Of a stretch of DNA of 64,000 nt, positions 22,576 through 29,974 are shown piece after piece. Below the pieces are notes generated by a model. It worked only from the letters and a program-made list of their open reading frames with translations. It had not been told where the DNA came from and did not search any database. The first letter of the stretch is position 1, and every line of letters starts with the position of its first letter. This DNA is from Firmicutes bacterium UBA2116 (GTDB lineage: Bacteria; Bacillota; Clostridia; Tissierellales; Sedimentibacteraceae), in assembly GCA_002331025.1 (NCBI GenBank), contig DCYG01000044.1, forward strand, positions 9,943 to 73,942. The letters run 5' to 3'. The translations under genes were made by a program, and so were the position numbers.

Positions 22576-24459
22576 ATGAAGAAAAAAATATATAAAATAA
22601 TAAGTTTAGTATTTGCAATTTTATTTATATTAATATCTCCAATTGGTTCTTATTATAACTCAAAGCAAAGTGTTGCATATGCTTTTGAAGCTGTAATAGA
22701 TGATGCTACTTCAAAGTACGTTCTTCCTGTGGCAGCATATATGTTATTGCGTATGCAACATGAGTTAGAAGGATTAGGAAATACTGCAACAGTTACTATA
22801 AACGCAGTTCAGCAAAAAATAGATGAATTGTCCGCAAACTCCGCTGCTCTTATGCGTTCTATACCTAAACAGTCAAAAGCTATAATAGCAAAGGTCTTTA
22901 CTGATATGACAACAGAGCAGATAAATACTGCTCTTGGTACTACTTATACAGATTTAGAACTTGATTCTTTATCTGCAGAAGTCAGGTCTCAAAGACAATC
23001 AGGAACTTTAGGTAGTACATATAAAAATATATACGATTTAGGTATCGCCCATATTTTTGCAAGTTCTGTTAAGTTGTTGAGTAATAATGCTTTTGATAAA
23101 TCTCTTGGTATTCCTGTTTATGATTATTTAGGTGAGTCTTATCGTAATGTTGTAGTTGGTTCTTATGAGTTCAGGACTAAGCAGCATTATTTTAATTATG
23201 AGTTTTTAAATTCTTTAGGTCCTGTTTTACTTACGGGTTATTTTACTAGTGGTGTTAGACCTGATAAATCTTTTGTAAGCAATCAAATTATTCAGTTTGG
23301 TTTATATAGAATTAGGTTTCATGTAGGTTCTGAAGTTGTATGGCCTACTTCTAATTCTGATTATAGTGTTGCCGATGATGCAGGTGTCATTGATAATTTT
23401 GAATTTTTAAGTAGTCGTTCTTATCAGGAAGATTATATTTTTATAGAATATTTAGAAAATTCTACTTGGACTATTTTGAAACAATATATATCATCATCTT
23501 CTTTGTTTCTTGATTCTATAACTGCAAAGTCTTTTTTAGATGATTTGTTTATTTTTACAGGTAAAGATTTAAGTTCTTTGTTTTTTTATTCTGACAGTTA
23601 TTTTATAAATGATTTGATGAATTTTTTGTATCAAGGGGAGTTTGTTTTAAATCCTGCTGGCACTTTGAGTATTCCCCTTAATATTCCTGCTCTTGATTCT
23701 GGCTTTTGGGGTGAAGATGTTTCCGAAACACCTGCCGAAAGAGTAACCGGAGCTATAGGCATTTCTTCTGCTACATGGGATGTTGATGTCGGTACTAATA
23801 CTAGAGCAAATGATGACCCTGACACTAATGAAGATATTCCTTATGTTACTGATGTTGTTCTTAGTCCGTCTACTGATTTAGATGTGCCGGATGTTGATAC
23901 AGGCAATCCGTCTTTTCCCGAAGAGGGTGGTGATGTAGGGAATCCCGATGATACATCAGGTATACTTGGTTGGTTAAAAGGGTTTTGGGATTTACTAAAA
24001 GCTTTATGGGAAAAGCTTTGGGGATTTTTATTAACAATCATAACGCTTTTAACTAATATTTTTAATACATTATCAGAAGGAAATTCTGTTGATTGGGGTA
24101 ATTTCAAAGGTTTTTTTGATGTTTTTTATATATTCTATTACCTTATAATTCTTGCAATTATAATGCTTATAAAATTTTTCGGTGTAATAGTAACAATTTT
24201 AGATATTCCGGCAAACACTGCATTGTTTGATCAATATCCTACAATGCTTGCAGGTTTAAATTATTTGAAGAATTTAAAAATTGGTGGTTTTAATATTACA
24301 TTGCAACAAATATTTGAATATATGTTTACTGTATTTTTCTTCTTGTATATAGTTACTACACTTCAAAAACTTTATCATAGTTTTACAACAATTGAAAGAC
24401 AATCTATTAGAGAAATGGAACGACAAGAAGCAAAAATATATCGTGAAGAAAATAAATAG
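22576..24459 (+). CDS. Large secreted and membrane-anchored virion protein, probable pIII-like adsorption protein
   Basis: The 627-residue protein begins with a signal peptide (ISLVFAILFILISPIGSYY), continues as a soluble domain of about 400 residues, then a Pro/Asp/Gly-rich linker near residues 385-460, an amphipathic Trp-rich segment (GWLKGFWDLLKALWEKLWG) and two C-terminal membrane helices before a charged tail (MERQEAKIYREENK). This is the layout of pIII: receptor-binding outside, glycine-rich tether, membrane anchor. It is the largest gene of the element and directly precedes a pVI-like gene, as gene III precedes gene VI in M13. No sequence family is recognised. The N-domain should determine host range. 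Confidence 0.6.
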   Translation: MKKKIYKIISLVFAILFILISPIGSYYNSKQSVAYAFEAVIDDATSKYVLPVAAYMLLRMQHELEGLGNTATVTINAVQQKIDELSANSAALMRSIPKQSKAIIAKVFTDMTTEQINTALGTTYTDLELDSLSAEVRSQRQSGTLGSTYKNIYDLGIAHIFASSVKLLSNNAFDKSLGIPVYDYLGESYRNVVVGSYEFRTKQHYFNYEFLNSLGPVLLTGYFTSGVRPDKSFVSNQIIQFGLYRIRFHVGSEVVWPTSNSDYSVADDAGVIDNFEFLSSRSYQEDYIFIEYLENSTWTILKQYISSSSLFLDSITAKSFLDDLFIFTGKDLSSLFFYSDSYFINDLMNFLYQGEFVLNPAGTLSIPLNIPALDSGFWGEDVSETPAERVTGAIGISSATWDVDVGTNTRANDDPDTNEDIPYVTDVVLSPSTDLDVPDVDTGNPSFPEEGGDVGNPDDTSGILGWLKGFWDLLKALWEKLWGFLLTIITLLTNIFNTLSEGNSVDWGNFKGFFDVFYIFYYLIILAIIMLIKFFGVIVTILDIPANTALFDQYPTMLAGLNYLKNLKIGGFNITLQQIFEYMFTVFFFLYIVTTLQKLYHSFTTIERQSIREMERQEAKIYREENK

Positions 24460-24474
24460 GAAAGTTGGTATGAT

Positions 24475-24798
24475 ATGACTTTTGATTTGATGGAAATATT
24501 TAATCAAATATTAGGTGTTTTAGGAAATATTTTAAATAGTTTCACGGTTACAAAAAATGTATTACAACAAGTTGTAAGTGATGTTCAAACTATGGATTAT
24601 CTTACAATAATTAATCCATATATAGGTACTATACGTTATGTTGCCGGGGAAAAAATATTTACTATGACTATACGACTTGCACAAATAGGAATATTTATTG
24701 GTATAGCAAAAGCAGCATATCAGTTAGTACATATGATTACAAATTCTAATTTGATAAAGAAACCTACGCAGCTTATTAAAAGCTTCTTGGGTCTTTAA
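24475..24798 (+). CDS. Small membrane protein, pVI-like
   Basis: The 107-residue protein has hydrophobic segments at the start (MEIFNQILGVLGNILNSF) and near the end (TMTIRLAQIGIFIGIAKAAY) and a basic tail. It follows the adsorption-like gene by 15 bp and precedes the coat gene, so size and position match pVI (112 residues in M13), which holds pIII at the virion end. This is a positional inference. Confidence 0.5.
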   Translation: MTFDLMEIFNQILGVLGNILNSFTVTKNVLQQVVSDVQTMDYLTIINPYIGTIRYVAGEKIFTMTIRLAQIGIFIGIAKAAYQLVHMITNSNLIKKPTQLIKSFLGL

Positions 24799-24824
24799 AT
24801 AAATCAAAAAATAAGGAGGACTTT

Positions 24825-25070
24825 ATGTTAAGAAAAATCAAAAAAACAATTAATGCTAAGAAAGTAGCTTTAAGCACTGTAGCATTAGCAGCAGCAACAA
24901 ATGTACAAGCCTTTGCATCAGAACCAACCTTGACATTTAATTTTGATCCGGCTGAAATGTTTAGTTGGACAAATGTAATGTTATCCGCACTTATGCCAGT
25001 GCTTTACATAACTTTAGGTATAAGCTTGGCATTCATTATTATAAATGCTTTGAAATATGCGTTTAGATAA
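24825..25070 (+). CDS. Major coat protein precursor, pVIII-like
   Basis: The 81-residue product has a basic signal peptide, Ala-rich in its second half (ALSTVALAAATNVQAFA), with an A-F-A cleavage site. Cleavage before SEPTLTF leaves 50 residues, the same length as mature M13 pVIII: an acidic, amphipathic N-terminus (SEPTLTFNFDPAEMF), a membrane helix of about 25 residues and a basic end (LKYAFR). The ribosome site AAGGAGG is one of the best in the element, and a strong terminator follows the stop codon. Both suit a protein made in thousands of copies. Confidence 0.8.
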   Translation: MLRKIKKTINAKKVALSTVALAAATNVQAFASEPTLTFNFDPAEMFSWTNVMLSALMPVLYITLGISLAFIIINALKYAFR

Positions 25071-25077
25071 TGAATAC

Positions 25078-25104
25078 AAAAGGGAGTACGCTCCCTTTTC
25101 TTTT
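25078..25104 (+). terminator. Strong terminator after the coat gene
   Basis: A 9 bp perfect stem (AAAAGGGAG/CTCCCTTTT) closes on a TACG loop, which forms a very stable UNCG tetraloop in RNA, and is followed by a T-rich run. M13 likewise has its main terminator directly after gene VIII, where it limits the downstream genes. Confidence 0.85.
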
Positions 25105-25141
25105 AACAAAAATATTAGAAAATAAGAAAAGAGGTGTAAAA

Positions 25142-25231
25142 ATGAATACAGAAATACTTTTATTTGTAATTATAGGCTTTCAGATAGCAACATTATTTGT
25201 ATTAGTAAGAGGTGCGCAGAATGGAAATTAA
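25142..25231 (+). CDS. Tiny membrane protein, 29 residues
   Basis: After AAGAGGTGTAAA an ATG opens MNTEILLFVIIGFQIATLFV and a basic end (VRGAQNGN). It is one membrane helix, the size of filamentous phage pIX. Its stop overlaps the start of the next small gene by 11 bp. Confidence 0.5.
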   Translation: MNTEILLFVIIGFQIATLFVLVRGAQNGN

Positions 25232-25319
25232 TTTAAACATAGTGACCGCATGGGTTTGTATGGTTTACACAGCATTTAATTTATATTTTATGCTCGAAAA
25301 ATTTAAAATAAAGGATTGA
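25221..25319 (+). CDS. Tiny membrane protein, 32 residues
   Basis: The ATG lies inside the end of the previous frame, and AGAGGTG is the probable site. The product MEINLNIVTAWVCMVYTAF continues with a basic tail (EKFKIKD). One membrane helix; size like pVII. Overlap with the previous gene suggests coupled translation. Confidence 0.5.
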   Translation: MEINLNIVTAWVCMVYTAFNLYFMLEKFKIKD

Positions 25320-25325
25320 TAAACT

Positions 25326-25487
25326 ATGGAAATTGAATTGATTGGAAAGTTTATATTTTACACTACTGTGAGTTTATGCTTTACTGATTTAGCATTTTTC
25401 GTAACTCGTAAAATATTAAGGTTCTCGGAAAGCTTAATTAATACTAAATTTAATTTTGGTAAAATTCGTCCGGTAAAAGGAGATTGA
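25326..25487 (+). CDS. Small membrane protein, 53 residues
   Basis: The product has one membrane helix near the start (LIGKFIFYTTVSLCFTDLAF) and a basic C-terminal tail (RKILRF, KIRPVKGD). It lies 6 bp after the previous gene with a weak site and carries the ribosome site of the next gene in its last codons. The role is unknown; assembly or virion tip are possible. Confidence 0.5.
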   Translation: MEIELIGKFIFYTTVSLCFTDLAFFVTRKILRFSESLINTKFNFGKIRPVKGD

Positions 25488-25488
25488 T

Positions 25489-25824
25489 ATGTTTATTGTA
25501 ATCAATAATGAAAAAATAACATATAAAAGAAATCTGAAAGAATTAAATAAAAAGCTTAAAACAGATTTTAAGCAAGATGAATTTAAAAGATACAATTCGG
25601 ATTATATATTGAATGTATCTGATGATGATTTAGATTATAAGCGCGATGTTCATGAACTTGATAAGGTTTTTGTATCTAAGCTCTATCGTAAAGATGCATC
25701 AAATTTAATTAATTACGGTTTTTATGTAATTATTTTAATTATGCTTCTTATAACCTTAACAAGTGTTAGCGGTATGTCCGGAATGATGGCTCAAATAGCT
25801 GAATACTTAAAAGCAGGTGCTTAG
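25489..25824 (+). CDS. Prophage protein with cytoplasmic domain and C-terminal membrane helix, 111 residues
   Basis: The first 75 residues are charged (VINNEKITYKRNLKELNKKL) and look like a small folded or helical domain. A membrane helix (YGFYVIILIMLLITLTSV) and a short tail follow. AAAGGAG precedes the ATG. Because the Zot ATPase of this element lacks a membrane anchor, this protein could supply it. No family is recognised. Confidence 0.55.
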   Translation: MFIVINNEKITYKRNLKELNKKLKTDFKQDEFKRYNSDYILNVSDDDLDYKRDVHELDKVFVSKLYRKDASNLINYGFYVIILIMLLITLTSVSGMSGMMAQIAEYLKAGA

Positions 25825-25826
25825 TT

Positions 25827-25931
25827 ATGCCACAAGAAAGATTTCAAGTTTATTTAGCTATAGTTAGTTTTGTATTTTTCTTTTTTTCTTTAATAATTTT
25901 GTTTATCGAATTGAGGTTAAAAGATGATTGA
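25827..25931 (+). CDS. Tiny membrane protein, 34 residues
   Basis: MPQERFQVYLAIVSFVFFFF begins a single long membrane helix that ends in a charged tail (ELRLKDD). It starts 2 bp after the previous stop and overlaps the next gene by 8 bp. The ribosome site AAGCAGGTG is moderate. Confidence 0.45.
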   Translation: MPQERFQVYLAIVSFVFFFFSLIILFIELRLKDD

Positions 25932-26247
25932 TTTTGAAAAAGAATTTAATGATTTTATAGTCAGCAATAATAATGCTGATCCAGTGACTGCTATATATAA
26001 TTTGTTTCCTGACTTGTCAGATGAACAAATAAAGATATTTTTGCAGTTAGATTATATGGCGAATAAGTATAATGTAATTCAAATTAAAATGTTTTTACAA
26101 ACATATTTGAAGCATAAGCGCAGCAATAAAAATATGACATTTGCCAATATGTTGTCTTTTAGAAAAACATTAGAAAGCTATTCACTTGCTGAGCATTTGA
26201 AAGGTGTGAAAATTGCAAGTCAAAATATGCAGCGGGAGGAGAAGTAA
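25924..26247 (+). CDS. Prophage hypothetical protein, 107 residues
   Basis: A soluble helical protein (FNDFIVSNNNADPVTAIYNL, later FANMLSFRKTLESYSLAEHL) without membrane segments. It starts after TGAGGTTAAAAG, inside the end of the previous frame. No family is recognised. It lies between the small membrane proteins and the Zot ATPase. Confidence 0.55.
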   Translation: MIDFEKEFNDFIVSNNNADPVTAIYNLFPDLSDEQIKIFLQLDYMANKYNVIQIKMFLQTYLKHKRSNKNMTFANMLSFRKTLESYSLAEHLKGVKIASQNMQREEK

Positions 26248-26248
26248 G

Positions 26249-26446
26249 ATGAAAAGAAGTTCTTTGTTAATGGAATTTGGACATCCTTGGAAAGAGAAAG
26301 AGGAAAAGAAAAATAAGGTTGTTGAATTAGATGATATTAAATTTGGAATGTGTCCTTTATGTGGCGGTGATTTGTATTATATTTCTTCGGAATATATATA
26401 TGCTTGTTTTGATTGTGAATATGATGATGATTTCGTGGTGTATTAA
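26249..26446 (+). CDS. Small zinc-ribbon-like protein, 65 residues
   Basis: The start at 26249 follows GGGAGGAG. The N-terminal half is basic (HPWKEKEEKKNK); the C-terminal half has CPLCGG and CFDC 20 residues apart, a zinc ribbon pattern, and an acidic end. It overlaps nothing and is 1 bp from the Zot gene. The function is unknown. Confidence 0.6.
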   Translation: MKRSSLLMEFGHPWKEKEEKKNKVVELDDIKFGMCPLCGGDLYYISSEYIYACFDCEYDDDFVVY

Positions 26447-26447
26447 T

Positions 26448-26999
26448 ATGGCTGGTTCAATTTGTTTATTTAGTGGAATGCAGCGTTCAGGTAAAACATT
26501 TTTAGCTACTGTAATAGCTACTTATTATAATAAAAAATTCAACATCCCGGTTTATACAAATATGGATGTTGAAGATTTTATTAAAATATCATTTTTGTCT
26601 CAGTTGCCTGTAAATAAAGCACCAAAAATATTATTGCTTGATGAGTTGCATTTTTATCTTAATAGCCGGAATTTTAAAAGTCAAGCAGATTTCATATATT
26701 TTCTTAATACTATTTGTAAAAGAAATATATTCTTGCTAGGCACGTGTATCCATCCGGATATGATAGATAAAAATTTGCGTATACAATTAAATTATTTTGT
26801 TCTCTGTAAATCAGATAATAATAATCTGCATTATAAAATATTTGATGTACAGGGTCAAACCCAAAAGCTTTTGAGTTTTAAAAAAGATGCTGATTTGTTT
26901 AGTTATACAAATTATGATACTTCTGAAATACCTTTAACATTCAGATTTGATATTGATAATTATATCAAGCTTAATGAAAATAAGAAGTATTTTAGTTAA
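26448..26999 (+). CDS. Zot-like filamentous phage morphogenesis ATPase (pI N-domain)
   Basis: The 183-residue protein carries a Walker A motif, G10-MQRS-GKT17, and a Walker B motif in KILLLDELH (residues 60-68), plus NMDV and the arrangement seen in Zot/pI proteins. In filamentous phages pI is an inner-membrane ATPase that drives assembly and extrusion. This one is short and lacks the usual membrane helix and outer domain. The start at 26448 directly precedes the P-loop; longer readings overlap the zinc-ribbon gene in another frame. Despite the family name there is no reason to call it a toxin. Confidence 0.8.
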   Translation: MAGSICLFSGMQRSGKTFLATVIATYYNKKFNIPVYTNMDVEDFIKISFLSQLPVNKAPKILLLDELHFYLNSRNFKSQADFIYFLNTICKRNIFLLGTCIHPDMIDKNLRIQLNYFVLCKSDNNNLHYKIFDVQGQTQKLLSFKKDADLFSYTNYDTSEIPLTFRFDIDNYIKLNENKKYFS

Positions 27000-27014
27000 T
27001 TAGGAGGTGTATTT

Positions 27015-27947
27015 ATGAATGATAATTCTAATAAATTAATTGATTGTATTAATTCCGATATATCCGCAATCAAGCGATATGATAAGGATATAAGCAAGAC
27101 ATATGTTTTTATCGCAAGACGTTTGTATGAATTAAAAGAATCAAATTATATAGAGCGAACCGATTTTAAAGGTTATAAAAATATATATGATTTAGCCTTA
27201 CATGAATTCGGTTATGAAGCTTCTAAGGTAAGATATTTAATTGCTATATTTTTAAGATTTTTTAATGATGATATTGAATATACTAAAAGTAGTGTAACTT
27301 ATAAAGGTAAATCATTAAATAATAAATATAGTGATTATTCAATAACTCAGCTTCGTTATATGTGTGAAATGACAGATCAGCAATTGAAAAAATGTAGTCC
27401 TGATATGTCAGTAAGGGAAATAAAAGATATAAAATTGAATCTTGGTACGCGCGTACCGGGCAACAGTGTTGAAAATTCAACAAATCAAAAAAACGAAAAT
27501 AATATTATTAAAGGTGTTTTCTTGGATAAAACAGAAAAGCAGGAAGATAATCCGGCAGAAAAAGTAACTACTATTATAGTTTCTGAGCTTCCGAAGCAGC
27601 AGAAGGAAAATAAGACAATAACAATTGATGTTAAATCAGATGTTGAAGTTAATTCTGATGCTGTTTCTGATGAATCACCTTTATCTTCAGAAGATTTTTA
27701 TAAGAAAGAATATTTAAGAGTTTTAAATGAAAAATCTGATTTGCAAGTTCAAGTTGCAAATTTGGAAGAACAAATAAATAATATTAATAAAAATATAAAA
27801 TTAAAAAGTGATATGATTCAGTATGTTTATAAGGAACTTCAATCTTTAAAAATTAAATCTACTGATAAATTAATTAATGAAATCTATTTATTTTATGCTG
27901 AAGGCAAATTGCCAGATAAGGTTAATTTTTTTGAGAATGTTATATAG
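27015..27947 (+). CDS. Prophage protein resembling ParB/replication-associated proteins of clostridial mobile elements
   Basis: The 310-residue protein has an N-terminal helical domain (YVFIARRLYELKE, then FKGYKNIYDLALHEFGYEASKVRY), a short element SITQLRYMCEMTDQQLKKC, and SPDMSVREIKDIK. This pattern occurs in mobile elements of clostridia and is ParB-like helix-turn-helix in style. The C-terminal half is a low-complexity linker and a coiled coil (LQVQVANLEEQINNINKN). It may bind phage DNA for replication or partition. TAGGAGGTG precedes the ATG. Confidence 0.5.
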   Translation: MNDNSNKLIDCINSDISAIKRYDKDISKTYVFIARRLYELKESNYIERTDFKGYKNIYDLALHEFGYEASKVRYLIAIFLRFFNDDIEYTKSSVTYKGKSLNNKYSDYSITQLRYMCEMTDQQLKKCSPDMSVREIKDIKLNLGTRVPGNSVENSTNQKNENNIIKGVFLDKTEKQEDNPAEKVTTIIVSELPKQQKENKTITIDVKSDVEVNSDAVSDESPLSSEDFYKKEYLRVLNEKSDLQVQVANLEEQINNINKNIKLKSDMIQYVYKELQSLKIKSTDKLINEIYLFYAEGKLPDKVNFFENVI

Positions 27948-27955
27948 GTGATGTT

Positions 27956-28552
27956 ATGAAAGTATTAGTTGCTTGTGAAGAAAGTCAAATAGTTACTAAA
28001 GCTTTTAGAGCTAAAGGTCATGAAGCTTATTCATGTGATATACAAGATTGTTCTGGTGGTCATCCTGAGTGGCATATTAAAGATGATGTATTGAAAATTT
28101 TAAATTTTAATTGGGATATGCTTATAGCTCATCCTCCTTGTATATATTTAACTAAAGCTTCATCAAATTCTTTATTTAAAAATGGTGTACTAAATGAGGA
28201 ACGTTATAGGAAGGGTTTAGCAGCCAAGGAGTTTTTTATGACATTGTATAATGCACCTATCAAATATAAGTGTATTGAAAATCCAACACCTTTAAAAATA
28301 TTTGAATTACCTATGTATAGTCAGGTAATTCAACCGTATGATTTTGGACATCCATTATCAAAACGTACTTTGTTATGGTTAATTAATTTACCCGGTCTTA
28401 TGGCAACCGATGTAATTAGAAAAGATTATGTTGTGTCTACAAGATATAGTATTTTTTATAATAAAGGTGGTAATGATAGGCAAAGAATTAGGTCAAGAAC
28501 ATTTGAAGGTATTGCATATGCTATGGCTTCACAATGGAATTTTAAAGAGTAA
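27956..28552 (+). CDS. Small phage-type DNA methyltransferase (cytosine methyltransferase-like)
   Basis: The 198-residue protein begins MKVLVACEESQIVTKAFRAK, with HEAYSCDIQDCSGGHPEWHI and then a catalytic-type LIAHPPCIYLT. Such short Dcm-like proteins are frequent in phages of Firmicutes. The PC dipeptide in HPPC matches the catalytic loop of C5-cytosine methyltransferases, but the target-recognition domain is missing. It may modify phage DNA to avoid restriction. GTG-ATG spacing after ATAGGTGATGTT is good; it lies 8 bp after the ParB-like gene. Confidence 0.65.
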   Translation: MKVLVACEESQIVTKAFRAKGHEAYSCDIQDCSGGHPEWHIKDDVLKILNFNWDMLIAHPPCIYLTKASSNSLFKNGVLNEERYRKGLAAKEFFMTLYNAPIKYKCIENPTPLKIFELPMYSQVIQPYDFGHPLSKRTLLWLINLPGLMATDVIRKDYVVSTRYSIFYNKGGNDRQRIRSRTFEGIAYAMASQWNFKE

Positions 28553-28580
28553 TAATATGAAATATTTTGATTCTGATCGG

Positions 28581-28606
28581 CGTCGGGTACATAGTATTAC
28601 CCGACG
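28581..28606. repeat. Hairpin upstream of rep, candidate nick site/origin
   Basis: A perfect 9 bp stem (CGTCGGGTA/TACCCGACG) with the 8 base loop CATAGTAT lies 57 bp before the Rep start codon. Rolling-circle initiators often nick within such a loop close to their own gene. No T-run follows it directly. Confidence 0.4.
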
Positions 28607-28608
28607 AC

Positions 28609-28630
28609 AGTCTCATAGATGAGACTTTTT
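28609..28630 (+). terminator. Terminator between the methyltransferase and rep genes
   Basis: An 8 bp perfect stem (AGTCTCAT/ATGAGACT) with a 2 base turn is followed by TTTTT. It comes right after the hairpin at 28581-28606. It would separate rep from upstream transcription. Confidence 0.6.
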
Positions 28631-28662
28631 GATAAAAAAGCATAAAAAATAGGGGTGAAAAA

Positions 28663-29844
28663 TTGATTGATACAGTATGTTTTTTAACACCTAAAATTCC
28701 GGAAATTTATATTAGAAAAATAAAATTAAAATTAAAGCTGTATGAATGTACAGATTGTGAATCAGGAGAAATATTATATTCATTCTCTACCGGGGTTATA
28801 CCCGGAAGTTATGACAGTAGTATAAATTTAAAAATTAATATAGATAATACGATTAAAATAACTTGTAGTATTCACAAAATAATATTAGGTTATAACATTG
28901 CATACGGTTCTGACAATTTGATTTTGTTGGCTAATTGTTTAAAAAAGATATTGTATAAAACATTGGAAGTTAAGCTTCCTGATGTAATGCTCTGGGATTT
29001 GCTTCGTATAGATTATACTTTAACATTCAATTTAAAAAATCAGGAGAATGTAGAAAGCTATATTAATAGCTTGCGGATGACTGCATCATATGCACGCAGA
29101 GAAACAGATGGAAAAGATAATCAGGGTATATGGCTTAATGGATCTACTACTGTAATTAAGTTTTATAATAAGCAGCGTGAATTTATAAAGCATGATTACA
29201 GAAAAATTAAACAGGTTGCAGGTATTGAAAAAGCTGAAAATCTAATTGATTTGTCCCAAGGACTTTTACGGGTTGAAGTTTCTATATATAGCCGGAAGAT
29301 TAAGCAGCTTTTTCCAAAAACTATATATCGCAAACAGATGTTTAAGGAGTACAAAAAATTAATAAATGAATATGGTTTTAAAAATCCTGTTGTACAAGCT
29401 TTTGATAAGCAATTTAAAAAGAATAAAGTAACATTAAAGGATTTCAGAATTGATAAAATAATAAAACTTTGGGAAAGTGAGGTTCTGAAAGTGGTTAAGG
29501 ATGATACAAATAAAGTTTTAGTTAATAAAGATAATTTGGTATTGGAAAAATTAAAAGAAAATTATAGCAATCGTAAGGTAAGTAGTTTGTATACGTTTTG
29601 GACTTTACTTAGTACAAGAGGTGAATTATACGTAAAAACACTATATCAAAAAGCTACTTTTTATCGGTTGCGTAAGGATTTGATATCATGCGGTATAAGC
29701 TGGAAAGATACAAATATTTATATTAAGACAGATGAGAAGGTTATAAGCTTTGTGCCTTCCTTAGATTCTCCGTTTTTGTATGATTATAATAAGCCTAATG
29801 ATGAATTTAAGGAGAAGGTATATCAGTTGTTGAGGGGTGCATGA
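28663..29844 (+). CDS. Filamentous phage replication initiation protein (CRI/Rep family)
   Basis: The 393-residue protein looks like the phage CRI / replication initiation factor group: an opening IDTVCFLTPKIPE, a central GNxxN-like core with LLRIDYTLTFNL and VIKFYNKQREF, then YSRKIKQLFPKT. These proteins nick double-stranded phage DNA to start rolling-circle replication. The start is TTG at 28663 after AGGGGTG. The first residues after the start match the usual MIDT opening. The gene is preceded by a double hairpin and followed by a tiny membrane protein overlapping its stop. Confidence 0.75.
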   Translation: MIDTVCFLTPKIPEIYIRKIKLKLKLYECTDCESGEILYSFSTGVIPGSYDSSINLKINIDNTIKITCSIHKIILGYNIAYGSDNLILLANCLKKILYKTLEVKLPDVMLWDLLRIDYTLTFNLKNQENVESYINSLRMTASYARRETDGKDNQGIWLNGSTTVIKFYNKQREFIKHDYRKIKQVAGIEKAENLIDLSQGLLRVEVSIYSRKIKQLFPKTIYRKQMFKEYKKLINEYGFKNPVVQAFDKQFKKNKVTLKDFRIDKIIKLWESEVLKVVKDDTNKVLVNKDNLVLEKLKENYSNRKVSSLYTFWTLLSTRGELYVKTLYQKATFYRLRKDLISCGISWKDTNIYIKTDEKVISFVPSLDSPFLYDYNKPNDEFKEKVYQLLRGA

Positions 29845-29966
29845 TGTTACAAATGTTACAAAAAGAAGTTCGATTTTATAAAGATTGGATGATAAAAGAA
29901 CCGGAGTTTTTTATTATGATATTCGTCATGATAATTTTAGAAACTTTAGCTTTAATTTTTATATGA
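29844..29966 (+). CDS. Tiny membrane protein overlapping the rep stop codon, 40 residues
   Basis: The ATG at 29844 shares its A with the TGA of rep, and GAGGGGTG lies just upstream. The product has a charged start (MLQMLQKEVRFYKDW) and a hydrophobic end (FFIMIFVMIILETLALIFI). Coupled translation with Rep is likely. The function is unknown. Confidence 0.5.
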   Translation: MLQMLQKEVRFYKDWMIKEPEFFIMIFVMIILETLALIFI

Positions 29967-29974
29967 GGTGCTTA

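Noticed and set aside
26448..26999. Calling the Zot-like gene a toxin
   Set aside because: Only the ATPase domain of the family is present; the region linked to toxin activity in Vibrio Zot is missing.
28557..28622. 21-codon frame between the methyltransferase and rep
   Set aside because: It has no ribosome site and is simply the sequence of two hairpins.
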